The notes below the pieces were generated by a model that saw only the letters and a list, made by a program, of their open reading frames with translations, was not told the origin of the DNA and searched no databases. A stretch of 6,785 bases of DNA from Lachnospiraceae bacterium (GTDB lineage Bacteria > Bacillota_A > Clostridia > Lachnospirales > Lachnospiraceae): assembly GCA_031262285.1 (NCBI GenBank), contig JAISHZ010000252.1, positions 1 through 6,785 on the forward strand, in the 5' to 3' direction. A program made the position numbers and the translations under genes. Positions 1 through 6,082 of the stretch are shown here, one piece after another. How positions within the stretch are numbered: the stretch's first letter is position 1; each line of letters starts with the position of its first letter.

Positions 1-30
1 CGTGCCAACGGCACGCGTATCAATCAAATC

Positions 31-56
31 GTTTGAAAGTTCTCTTACTTTCAAAC
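31..56. repeat. Palindromic repeat, copy 1 (10-bp stem, 6-nt loop)
   Basis: GTTTGAAAGT at 31-40 is perfectly complementary to ACTTTCAAAC at 47-56, around the loop tctctt. Nine of the ten stem bases match the copy at 160-186, and both copies are preceded by AATCAA three bases upstream. No U-tract follows on either strand, so it does not look like an intrinsic terminator. Confidence 0.85.
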
Positions 57-159
57 TTACACCTAACAACATACATCGTAACACATTCCGTTGCGCTCCT
101 TGCAAAATTGTGCATTTACTCTTGCTCGTGTATTATTTCATACGCATTCGAATCAAGGG

Positions 160-186
160 GTTTGAAAGCGTTTTTTGCTTTCAAAC
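160..186. repeat. Palindromic repeat, copy 2 (10-bp stem, 7-nt loop)
   Basis: GTTTGAAAGC at 160-169 pairs perfectly with GCTTTCAAAC at 177-186 around the loop gtttttt. The stem differs from copy 1 only in the last pair next to the loop (G-C in place of A-T), a compensatory change that keeps the pairing. The 103 bp between the copies is far longer than a CRISPR spacer. The arms of the two copies can also pair with each other (31-39 with 178-186, and 160-168 with 48-56). Confidence 0.85.
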
Positions 187-253
187 AACTGCACAATTTC
201 GACGGCACGAATACAACCTTTGAACAACAACTACGCACCTACGCTCAAAACTT

Positions 254-1861
254 TCACTTTTTATCTGCGATTTGTTTCTCTTTTTGTTCGTAAAGTTCTT
301 CCAAGTCCAACCATGCGCACTTCTTCGTAAATGGAGAACCTTCTGTTTTTGATGAATCACTTGCGGAATAAAACAGTTTCCCATAAAAAGGATATCGCTC
401 TTTGATACGTTGTAAATACCCTCTATTTTTCCGATCTGAGCTTAAATATCGAAACCATAATATAGCTTCATCTTCTGAGCAATTTTTCACAGCGGCAGTC
501 ACTTTTCGCACTGTTAAAATAGGAACGGTCTGACAATCCCGTATAAACTTCAAGAACTGCTTAGATTCAGACAACAAGAATGGTCGAACCATCCACTTTT
601 TCACTGTTCGAACAGGATGTTCTTGTGCAGCATCCACTTTACCAATATCTAGACAACTTTGTTCCTTATATTCGTGTGCTTTCACTTGCGCACGATGAAG
701 GTACCCTTCTGCTGCTTGACGTAACAACGTCAAAGAACAGTTCTCCTCTCCTATCGCAATTCCTGCCGATAACGTCAGATTGGGCAAACCCCCTTGTTCT
801 TTACAGACATTCCATCGTTTTTCAAACGCTTCTAATAATTGATTCCCCGCAAACATAGCAAATGTATTTGGAAGCAAAATGCAGATATCCGTTGCTTGTT
901 GGGATAAGACATAGCAATCTTGCTCCTGTGTGTGATTCTCTTGATTATCTCTGCCAAATTGATTCAAAAGATCTAGGATTGCTTGATCAATCACTTCTTG
1001 AACACTCTTTTCAAATCGCACCTTTTCATTCAGATTACCTTGCCATGTCGCTGCGTACCGCTCAATAGAATTCACCGACGCACACAGTAATGTAGACATA
1101 TTCATTGATTCCACGTCTTTCATCCCACCGTTTACGCGCATTTTCCGGGCACAAGACGGACATAAATAGATACCATCGTGATCCTTCCATTTTACATAAT
1201 AATCAGCTCTCCGAAATCCACATCCTTTGCAATTACGTGCCAGTGCATGAATGCTTTGATGAAAAGTCAGTTGTTCCTCGGTACCGGGAAGCGGAGTGAG
1301 TGCTCCCTCCCAGTAATCATTATCATAAATAGCGGAAATGGGATATTTGGTATACCTACGTTCCATCAGCTTCCCTGTAAGTTCACGGAAAAAAGTACTG
1401 AATTGATCCGCATCCTTTAAAACAGCCACAGAGGTTGACTGCCAGACAACTGATACCGGTAATGTCACGAGCGCACTATGAATACAGATCTCAAGTTCCG
1501 TAGAGAGTTGATTCGCTATTTCCTTTTTTGCTATGATCAAAAAAGATCCCGACGCACTATACAAAATACGCGCATCTTGTGAATACCATCTTACCAGATC
1601 TGCTATTGTACGATCGGCATATCCTTGGTGTGGTTGGTCTGCATGATCCGAAGAGTTTGGTGCCGTTTCACTCGATATATCAATTTGATACATACGCCTT
1701 AAAAGTTCACACGCGCCTCGTATCAGTCTGATATTCCCACTTTCCATATAATAAGAGGATACGGAAAAACCGCAGCCATAAAGTACCGCAATTTCCGTAT
1801 CCTCTGTATCATCGAGGGATAGCTCTTCTAGTGCCTGCTCTAAGTAAGGTAGTTGATTCAT
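254..1861 (-). CDS. Standalone Cas10/Cmr2-like protein with degenerate palm domain
   Basis: This 535-residue protein resembles Cas10, the large subunit of type III CRISPR complexes, whose palm domain makes cyclic oligoadenylates. Residues 24-140 look like a first palm: a strand leading into RLIRGACELL (45-54), then ILYSASGSFLII (99-110). A zinc-binding insert follows, with Cys211, Cys214, Cys234 and Cys237. Residues 257-410 look like the second palm, with CYVLSQQATDICILLP (316-331) and the diagnostic LTLSAGIAIG (362-371) followed by a helix ending HRAQVKAHEY. The usual GGDD reads QATD (322-325), and the aspartates normally found on the first palm strand are absent near 260-264 (CASVN), so synthetase activity is doubtful. 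Residues 416-535 form a C-terminal helical region ending WLDLEELYE, as in other Cas10-like proteins. No HD nuclease domain, other cas gene or CRISPR array is present. The start has a weak AAAGG site (1872-1876) and a good promoter. The fold assignment is by eye, and the function is unknown. Confidence 0.75.
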   Translation of the reverse strand: MNQLPYLEQALEELSLDDTEDTEIAVLYGCGFSVSSYYMESGNIRLIRGACELLRRMYQIDISSETAPNSSDHADQPHQGYADRTIADLVRWYSQDARILYSASGSFLIIAKKEIANQLSTELEICIHSALVTLPVSVVWQSTSVAVLKDADQFSTFFRELTGKLMERRYTKYPISAIYDNDYWEGALTPLPGTEEQLTFHQSIHALARNCKGCGFRRADYYVKWKDHDGIYLCPSCARKMRVNGGMKDVESMNMSTLLCASVNSIERYAATWQGNLNEKVRFEKSVQEVIDQAILDLLNQFGRDNQENHTQEQDCYVLSQQATDICILLPNTFAMFAGNQLLEAFEKRWNVCKEQGGLPNLTLSAGIAIGEENCSLTLLRQAAEGYLHRAQVKAHEYKEQSCLDIGKVDAAQEHPVRTVKKWMVRPFLLSESKQFLKFIRDCQTVPILTVRKVTAAVKNCSEDEAILWFRYLSSDRKNRGYLQRIKERYPFYGKLFYSASDSSKTEGSPFTKKCAWLDLEELYEQKEKQIADKK

Positions 1862-1925
1862 CTCTTTTGTCCCTTTACAGTATGATGGTTCCGAAATATC
1901 ATCAAACGGATAACTCTTTGCAAAG

Positions 1926-1954
1926 ATTATAGCGTAATTGATTATAGATTACAA
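1926..1954 (-). promoter_or_regulatory. Sigma-A-type promoter of the Cas10-like gene
   Basis: On the minus strand a perfect TATAAT (1931-1926) lies 17 bp downstream of TTGTAA (1954-1949). This predicts a start near 1919 and a leader of roughly 58 nt before the ATG at 1861. GATTATAG occurs twice (1925-1932 and 1940-1947), so a second TATAAT lies at 1946-1941, but its upstream hexamer (TTAGTT) is poor. Confidence 0.65.
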
Positions 1955-1983
1955 TCGAATCGTAACTAATAGTTGAATCTATA
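1943..1983. promoter_or_regulatory. Dyad-symmetric candidate operator between divergent promoters
   Basis: TATAGATT (1943-1950) is an exact inverted repeat of AATCTATA (1976-1983). After one extra base (1951), CAA at 1952-1954 pairs with TTG at 1973-1975. The dyad centre, about 1963, is also the midpoint between the two divergent -35 boxes, each of which lies within one arm. A dimeric regulator bound here could control both genes. No regulator gene is visible in the window. Confidence 0.45.
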
Positions 1984-2001
1984 CTTCGTATATGTTAGTA
2001 T
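1973..2001 (+). promoter_or_regulatory. Promoter of the AAA-ATPase-like/nuclease gene
   Basis: TTGAAT (1973-1978) and TAGTAT (1996-2001) are separated by 17 bp. TG at 1993-1994 gives an extended -10 element. The predicted transcription start is near 2008. A TATAAA at 2008-2013 is an alternative -10, but its upstream hexamer (TTCGTA) is weaker. Confidence 0.5.
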
Positions 2002-2046
2002 TTTCTCTATAAAACTTCATAAGAGCAATCCTTCCCCGCCTATTTC

Positions 2047-3837
2047 ATGAGATTCTACTTGATCGAACATATCAAACGCAATGATTCACACATAGGGAGA
2101 TTAGATTTGTCCTCTGAAAATGATCAAATAACAACTGCCAATACTGCATACAAACCGCTCCCAATCGGTATTTCTGATTACAAGGAAGCCGTAAGTAATT
2201 ATTACTATGTGGATAAAACGCTGTTGATAAAAGATTTTCTTGATACCATACCCAAGGTCTCTCTATTTACTCGTCCCCGTCGTTTCGGAAAGACCTTAAA
2301 TATGGATATGCTTCGTGTGTTTTTTGAAAAGACCAAGGAAGACACCTCCAACTATTTTCAAGATAAAAAAATATGGAATTGTGGTGAAAAATACCGCAGC
2401 CATCAAGGTAAATACCCTGTTATCTTTCTAACCTTTAAGGATGTGAAGTTTCATACGTGGAACGAAACGTTGGATAAGATGAGAAGTGTATTGGCAAACG
2501 AATTTGTACGCCACGAAACGATCCTTTCAAATTCTTCTCTCAATGAGTTTGATCAAAAATACTATCAAAAAATCACGAATAAAACAGCAACAGAAGTAGA
2601 ATTGACTGACGCGTTATCATGGTTATCACGTTTGCTTCATGAATGTTATCAAAAAGCCCCCATTATGATCATCGATGAATATGATACGCCGATTCAACAA
2701 GGTTACCTTTCCGATTATTATGAACATATCATTCTTTTTATGCGCACTCTTTTTTCCGGCGGATTCAAAGATAATTCTCATCTTTCCTATGGCTTTATGA
2801 CCGGCATTCTACGCGTTGCGAAGGAAAGCATTTTCAGTGGAATGAACAATCTAAAGATTAATTCCATTATGGAAAATCGGTACAGCTCCTATTTTGGTTT
2901 TTCAAAGGATGATATTCGTCATATATTAGACGATTATCATCAATCAGATAAATATGATGAAATATGTTCTTGGTATGATGGATATCGTTTTGGTGAGGAA
3001 GATATTTTCAATCCTTGGTCGGTACTAAACTACCTCGACAATAACGCTATCCCCGGCGCTTTCTGGCAATCGACCGGCGATAACAGCATTATCCGACAAA
3101 TCGTCGCAAACGCTGATGAGGAAATCACAACAAATCTATGGAGATTGATGAATGGCGAATCCATTTCTTCCTATATAGATATGTCTGTCATTTATCCGGA
3201 AATACAGCAAAATCCTTCGACGATTTATAGCTTTTTACTAACGTCCGGTTATCTCAAACAAACAAAACAGCAAACTGCATACAACGGAGACTATATCTGC
3301 GATCTTGCTATCCCGAATCAAGAAATTGATCGTATCTTTGAAAGGGAGATCTTATCGGCACTGTCTACTACATTTTCCCAGTCAACCGCTGCAACGATAC
3401 GACAAGCTATGATACAGCAAGACATCCCTGCTGTTGAAAAAAGTTTACAACAGTTCCTAAGGGAAAGTATCAGTTCTTTTGATTATTCCCATGAAACATT
3501 TTATCATGGGTTATTGTTGGGTTTGACGGCTGTGATGAACCATATGTATCGCGTGACATCTAACCGTGAATCAGGTATGGGAAGATATGATATTCAATTG
3601 AAGCCCTTTGATCAAAGATTACCCGGAATCCTAATCGAATTGAAAGTGCTTCCCTCCAATACCCCCTTGAATACGTTAAGTAGTATGCTAAAACAATTAT
3701 CACAAAAAGCAATCAGACAAATCGATCAAAAACACTATGCAGACGAAATGCACAAGGATGGCATCAAACAGATATTAAAAATAGGCATCGCTTGTTATCA
3801 TAAAGATGTCATAGTCAGCAGTGTTTTAGATGAATAA
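2047..3837 (+). CDS. AAA-ATPase-like protein with C-terminal PD-(D/E)XK nuclease domain
   Basis: This belongs to the AAA-ATPase-like plus PDDEXK_9 family (Pfam names from memory), which is often multicopy in Firmicutes and Bacteroidetes and has no settled function. The N-terminal domain opens with KPLPIGISDYKEAV and YYYVDKT (36-57). A P-loop-like RPRRFGKT follows at 76-83 and a Walker B-like IMIIDEYDTP at 206-215. Family blocks TGILRVAKESIFSGMNNLK (252-270), FGFSKDDI (283-290) and WYDGYRFG...FNPWSVLNYL (309-330) are all present. The nuclease domain spans about 480-590: HGLLLGL, NRESGMGRYD (506-515), then ELK (531-533). This gives the candidate catalytic set Asp515, Glu531 and Lys533, all intact. 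The protein is full length and cytoplasmic. The ATG at 2047 lacks a visible ribosome binding site; a TTG at 2107 has one and may be the true start, removing 20 residues that precede the conserved region. It is divergent from the Cas10-like gene. Confidence 0.88.
   Translation: MRFYLIEHIKRNDSHIGRLDLSSENDQITTANTAYKPLPIGISDYKEAVSNYYYVDKTLLIKDFLDTIPKVSLFTRPRRFGKTLNMDMLRVFFEKTKEDTSNYFQDKKIWNCGEKYRSHQGKYPVIFLTFKDVKFHTWNETLDKMRSVLANEFVRHETILSNSSLNEFDQKYYQKITNKTATEVELTDALSWLSRLLHECYQKAPIMIIDEYDTPIQQGYLSDYYEHIILFMRTLFSGGFKDNSHLSYGFMTGILRVAKESIFSGMNNLKINSIMENRYSSYFGFSKDDIRHILDDYHQSDKYDEICSWYDGYRFGEEDIFNPWSVLNYLDNNAIPGAFWQSTGDNSIIRQIVANADEEITTNLWRLMNGESISSYIDMSVIYPEIQQNPSTIYSFLLTSGYLKQTKQQTAYNGDYICDLAIPNQEIDRIFEREILSALSTTFSQSTAATIRQAMIQQDIPAVEKSLQQFLRESISSFDYSHETFYHGLLLGLTAVMNHMYRVTSNRESGMGRYDIQLKPFDQRLPGILIELKVLPSNTPLNTLSSMLKQLSQKAIRQIDQKHYADEMHKDGIKQILKIGIACYHKDVIVSSVLDE
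2095..2109 (+). promoter_or_regulatory. Ribosome binding site supporting a TTG start at 2107
   Basis: GGGAGA at 2095-2100 lies 6-7 bases before an in-frame TTG at 2107-2109. Upstream of the ATG at 2047 there is only pyrimidine-rich sequence (cttccccgcctatttc). Starting at 2107 would leave 15 residues before the conserved KPLPIG block, closer to the short N-termini usual for the family. Confidence 0.45.
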
Positions 3838-3888
3838 ACGAATTACTATGAAAACCAGCACTGACGTTCGCAACCGGAAAGGAGTTAT

Positions 3889-4566
3889 ATGAAATATCAG
3901 ATTACAGCTTTAGCACCTGATTTATGGGCAATCGAAGAAAACATGGTACGATGCTTTTTGCTTCATGGAGAAAAAGGAACCCTTCTCATTGATGCTTGTG
4001 CCAGTGGCGGGAGTGAATTTCGAGAGGCAATTGATTCTATCACAGGCGGCGCGCCGATGCAGATCGCACTCACCCATTCTGATCGTGATCACACAGCCGG
4101 ACTCATTCCTTCCGATACGGTTTGGGTCAATCCCGCGGAATTAGAGCATTTGGGTGCTCATGATTTTACCGTCGAGCCGCTTCATGACGGTACCATCCTC
4201 TCCGCCGGCAATCGCACTGTAAAAGCGATTTTGTTACCGGGACATACCCCCGGCAATATGGTTTTTGCCGATGAAGAACAAAAAGTGATGTTTATCGGCG
4301 ATTCTATTTCATCGGCTCAAGTATTTCTATTTGGAAATGGCAGGAACTTGCCCTTGTATATTCAAAGTTTGGAACGGTTGGAAGAAGAATTCCCCGGATA
4401 TCGTTATTACGCTTGTCATGGAGAGGTGTTGGTTGGTGAATCCCAGTTGAACGCACAGCTTGCTTGCGCGAAGAAAGTTCTGGCAGGGGAATTGGAAGGC
4501 GATAACCCGCCGCACCCCATGCCCTGCAAACTCTACCGATATGGCGGTGCAGCACTACTGTATTAA
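3889..4566 (+). CDS. Metallo-beta-lactamase-fold hydrolase
   Basis: This is a compact 225-residue MBL-fold protein of the glyoxalase II-like kind, probably a cytoplasmic metal-dependent hydrolase of unknown substrate. The metal ligands appear in order: the first motif THSDRDH (62-68, ligands His63, Asp65, Asp67, His68), LPGHTPGN (116-123, His119), FIGDS (135-139, Asp138) and CHGE (176-179, His177). The first motif is HxDxDH rather than the classical HxHxDH, so one histidine ligand is replaced by Asp65; I recall this variant in a subset of MBL hydrolases. No signal peptide or extra domain is seen. AAAGGAG at 3878-3884 is a strong but closely spaced ribosome binding site (4 nt from the ATG). 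It begins 51 bp after the ATPase-nuclease gene with no terminator between, so co-transcription is possible. The fold is secure; the substrate is not. Confidence 0.9.
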   Translation: MKYQITALAPDLWAIEENMVRCFLLHGEKGTLLIDACASGGSEFREAIDSITGGAPMQIALTHSDRDHTAGLIPSDTVWVNPAELEHLGAHDFTVEPLHDGTILSAGNRTVKAILLPGHTPGNMVFADEEQKVMFIGDSISSAQVFLFGNGRNLPLYIQSLERLEEEFPGYRYYACHGEVLVGESQLNAQLACAKKVLAGELEGDNPPHPMPCKLYRYGGAALLY

Positions 4567-4633
4567 GGCAACAACGTAGATTGTTACCATTTACACCTAC
4601 GGATTGCTATGTGCTACGCACTCTCGTAATCCT

Positions 4634-4679
4634 AAAATCATGAGAAATCTGCCCTTTCGGGCTACTTTCTCATGATTTT
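4634..4679. terminator. Probable bidirectional terminator between convergent genes
   Basis: AAAATCATGAGAAA (4634-4647) pairs perfectly with TTTCTCATGATTTT (4666-4679). A 3x3 internal loop leads to a second stem, GCCC (4651-4654) with GGGC (4659-4662), closed by TTTC. Each strand ends the stem in TTTT. It lies between the convergent MBL hydrolase and pyrimidine-nucleoside phosphorylase genes. The stem is unusually AT-rich and the U-tract is short and part of the stem, so termination efficiency is uncertain. Confidence 0.65.
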
Positions 4680-4764
4680 GCGGATCACAGTAATGCTCTC
4701 AAGCGTTCTGAGTAGAAACCTAAAGATTATTGAAAACGTTTATACTATATTGTCTTTGGAACAT

Positions 4765-6069
4765 TTATGATACGACACCGAAAACAATCGGTCTAACAGA
4801 CGGTTTTCGTTCACCGATTTGGTACGCGCTGCTGCAAAGCGACACCACTTGCGCCAGTTTTTCTTCCTCATTGGCGTGTATCGTGGCGAGTGGTTCTCCC
4901 ACTGTACAATAGTCGCCGCATTTCTTGTGCAAATACAGACCAACACTGCGATCTATGAGCGTGTCTTTGGTTATACGTCCGCCGCCTAGGAGCAACGAGC
5001 ATCTCCCGATCGCTTCACAATCAATGGACTGTACGATTCCTTGCGAATCCGCGTAAACAGGAACTTGTAACAAGGCTGTTGGGAAGCGGTCAGGGGATGT
5101 GATCATCTGTGGATCTCCTCCCTGTGCTATAATGAATTCTCGAAACTTTCGTAACGCTGCGCCGCTTGTGATCGCATCGCAAAGAAGCTTGTGCGCTTCC
5201 TCTTCACTAGAAGCCTTTTCTCCAAGTAAAAGCATTTGTGTGCCAAGGGCAAGACATAGCTCTACAAAGTCCTTGGGTCCATTTCCTTGCAAGGTCAAAA
5301 TCGCTTCTTTGACTTCCAATATATTCCCTACTGCGTGACCCAAAGGTTGATCCATATCCGAAACAACTGCGACTGTTTTTTTGTTCGCTTGTTTGCCGAT
5401 CTCCACCATTTCATGAGCAAGTGCGAAGGCATCTTCCCTACTTTTCATAAAAGCGCCGCTACCGGTCTTGACATCCAACACGATCGCATCGCTGCCCGCA
5501 GCCAACTTCTTACTCATAATAGAAGCGGCGATCAAAGACAGTTGATCGACCGTCGCTGTAACATCTCGCAGGGCGTAGAGCAATTTGTCCGCCGGAGCAA
5601 GGTCGGTGGTCTGTCCCATGATCGAAACCCCGATTTGTTTCACTGTTTCTATAAAACGCGCTGCGGTCAACGCCGTTGAAAAGCCCGGGAAGCTTTCCAG
5701 TTTATCGATCGTTCCGCCGGTATGTCCCAATCCTCTCCCGCTCATCTTGGCGATCGGAACGCCGCAGGCGGCTACCATTGGAGTAAGCGCAAGCGAAGTC
5801 TTGTCACCTACCCCTCCTGTACTATGTTTATCCACTTTGATCCCCGGTATTTTGGCCAAAGAAAGGATTTCTCCGCTTCTTGCCATCGCCATCGTCAAAT
5901 CGTGTGTCTCTCTGGCAGATAGTCCGCGAAAATAGATCGCCATCAGCAATGCGGACATTTGGTAATCCGGTATTTGTCCCTTTGTAAACCCAAGTACGAC
6001 CCACTCGATCTCTTGTGTCAAAAGTTCTTGCCCATTGCGTTTTCGCAATATGACATCGTACATGGTCAT
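4765..6069 (-). CDS. pdp: Pyrimidine-nucleoside phosphorylase
   Basis: This enzyme cleaves uridine, thymidine and deoxyuridine with phosphate to give the free base and (deoxy)ribose 1-phosphate, in cytoplasmic nucleoside salvage. The 434-residue length is typical. The phosphate-binding KHSTGGVGDK lies at 81-90 and the family signature SGRGLGHTGGTIDKLE at 110-125. The base-binding residues Arg168, Ser183 and Lys187 fall at the numbering I recall for the Bacillus enzyme. The glycine-rich KTGSGAFMK (201-209) and the C-terminal domain with LLLGGGRITKD are present. The ATG at 6069 is chosen over the one at 6063 because GGAGG at 6077-6081 is 7 nt from the former and 13 from the latter. It starts 13 bp after the gpsA stop, so it is probably co-transcribed and translationally coupled. 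Thymidine phosphorylase (deoA) is the closest alternative; overall similarity favours the broader-specificity pdp. Confidence 0.95.
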   Translation of the reverse strand: MTMYDVILRKRNGQELLTQEIEWVVLGFTKGQIPDYQMSALLMAIYFRGLSARETHDLTMAMARSGEILSLAKIPGIKVDKHSTGGVGDKTSLALTPMVAACGVPIAKMSGRGLGHTGGTIDKLESFPGFSTALTAARFIETVKQIGVSIMGQTTDLAPADKLLYALRDVTATVDQLSLIAASIMSKKLAAGSDAIVLDVKTGSGAFMKSREDAFALAHEMVEIGKQANKKTVAVVSDMDQPLGHAVGNILEVKEAILTLQGNGPKDFVELCLALGTQMLLLGEKASSEEEAHKLLCDAITSGAALRKFREFIIAQGGDPQMITSPDRFPTALLQVPVYADSQGIVQSIDCEAIGRCSLLLGGGRITKDTLIDRSVGLYLHKKCGDYCTVGEPLATIHANEEEKLAQVVSLCSSAYQIGERKPSVRPIVFGVVS

Positions 6070-6076
6070 ATCCCAT

Positions 6077-6081
6077 CCTCC
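6077..6081 (-). promoter_or_regulatory. Ribosome binding site of pdp
   Basis: GGAGG on the minus strand lies one base after the gpsA stop codon and 7 nt before the ATG at 6069. It fixes the pdp start and puts termination on gpsA and initiation on pdp within one ribosome footprint, as in translational coupling. Confidence 0.8.
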
Positions 6082-6082
6082 G

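Larger units (their letters stand above)
1..209 (+). ncRNA. Candidate structured RNA or structured repeat element (unidentified)
   Basis: No coding region is credible here, but many helices can be drawn by hand. They are a 6-bp hairpin (1-6 with 10-15), a 10-bp hairpin (31-40 with 47-56), a 6-bp hairpin (77-82 with 90-95, loop 83-89), and a possible three-way junction. The junction has P1 pairing 105-114 with 190-199, P2 pairing 119-124 with 154-159 and capped by 128-133 with 140-145, and P3 pairing 160-169 with 177-186. CGTGCC at 1-6 can instead pair with GGCACG at 204-209 and close the whole segment. The non-Watson-Crick pairs I found (79/93, 120/158, 129/144) are U-G on the plus strand and would be A-C on the minus strand, which weakly favours a plus-strand RNA running antisense toward the Cas10-like gene. 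I see no promoter or U-tract terminator, and no known RNA family is recognised. It could equally be a DNA repeat element. Confidence 0.3.

Noticed and set aside
31..56. The 10-bp hairpin as an intrinsic terminator of the Cas10-like gene
   Set aside because: No T-run follows the stem on the minus strand, the stem is AT-rich, and it lies about 200 nt past the stop codon. The 160-186 hairpin fails for the same reason.
31..186. The two GTTTGAAAG palindromes as a CRISPR array next to a Cas10-like gene
   Set aside because: There are only two copies, the interval between them is 103 bp, the loops differ in length and sequence, and no third copy occurs at a regular distance.
2..293. Small plus-strand open frames (about 60-90 codons) in the left non-coding segment
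   Set aside because: They have no ribosome binding site, low-complexity composition and no recognisable domain. They overlap the hairpins and one runs into the 3' end of the Cas10-like gene.
254..3837. A complete type III CRISPR-Cas locus
   Set aside because: No Cas7/RAMP, Cas5, Csm/Cmr small subunit, Csm6/Csx1, Cas6, Cas1 or Cas2 gene and no array can be found in the window. Only the Cas10-like fold is shared.
4567..4590. Possible stem (GGCAACAA with TTGTTACC) just after the MBL gene
   Set aside because: The stem is short, AT-rich and contains a C-A mismatch, with no T-tract. The 4634-4679 structure is a much better terminator candidate.
5099..5935. Several plus-strand open frames of 66-130 codons opposite pdp
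   Set aside because: They are antisense shadows of a well-supported enzyme gene, with no homology or ribosome binding site.
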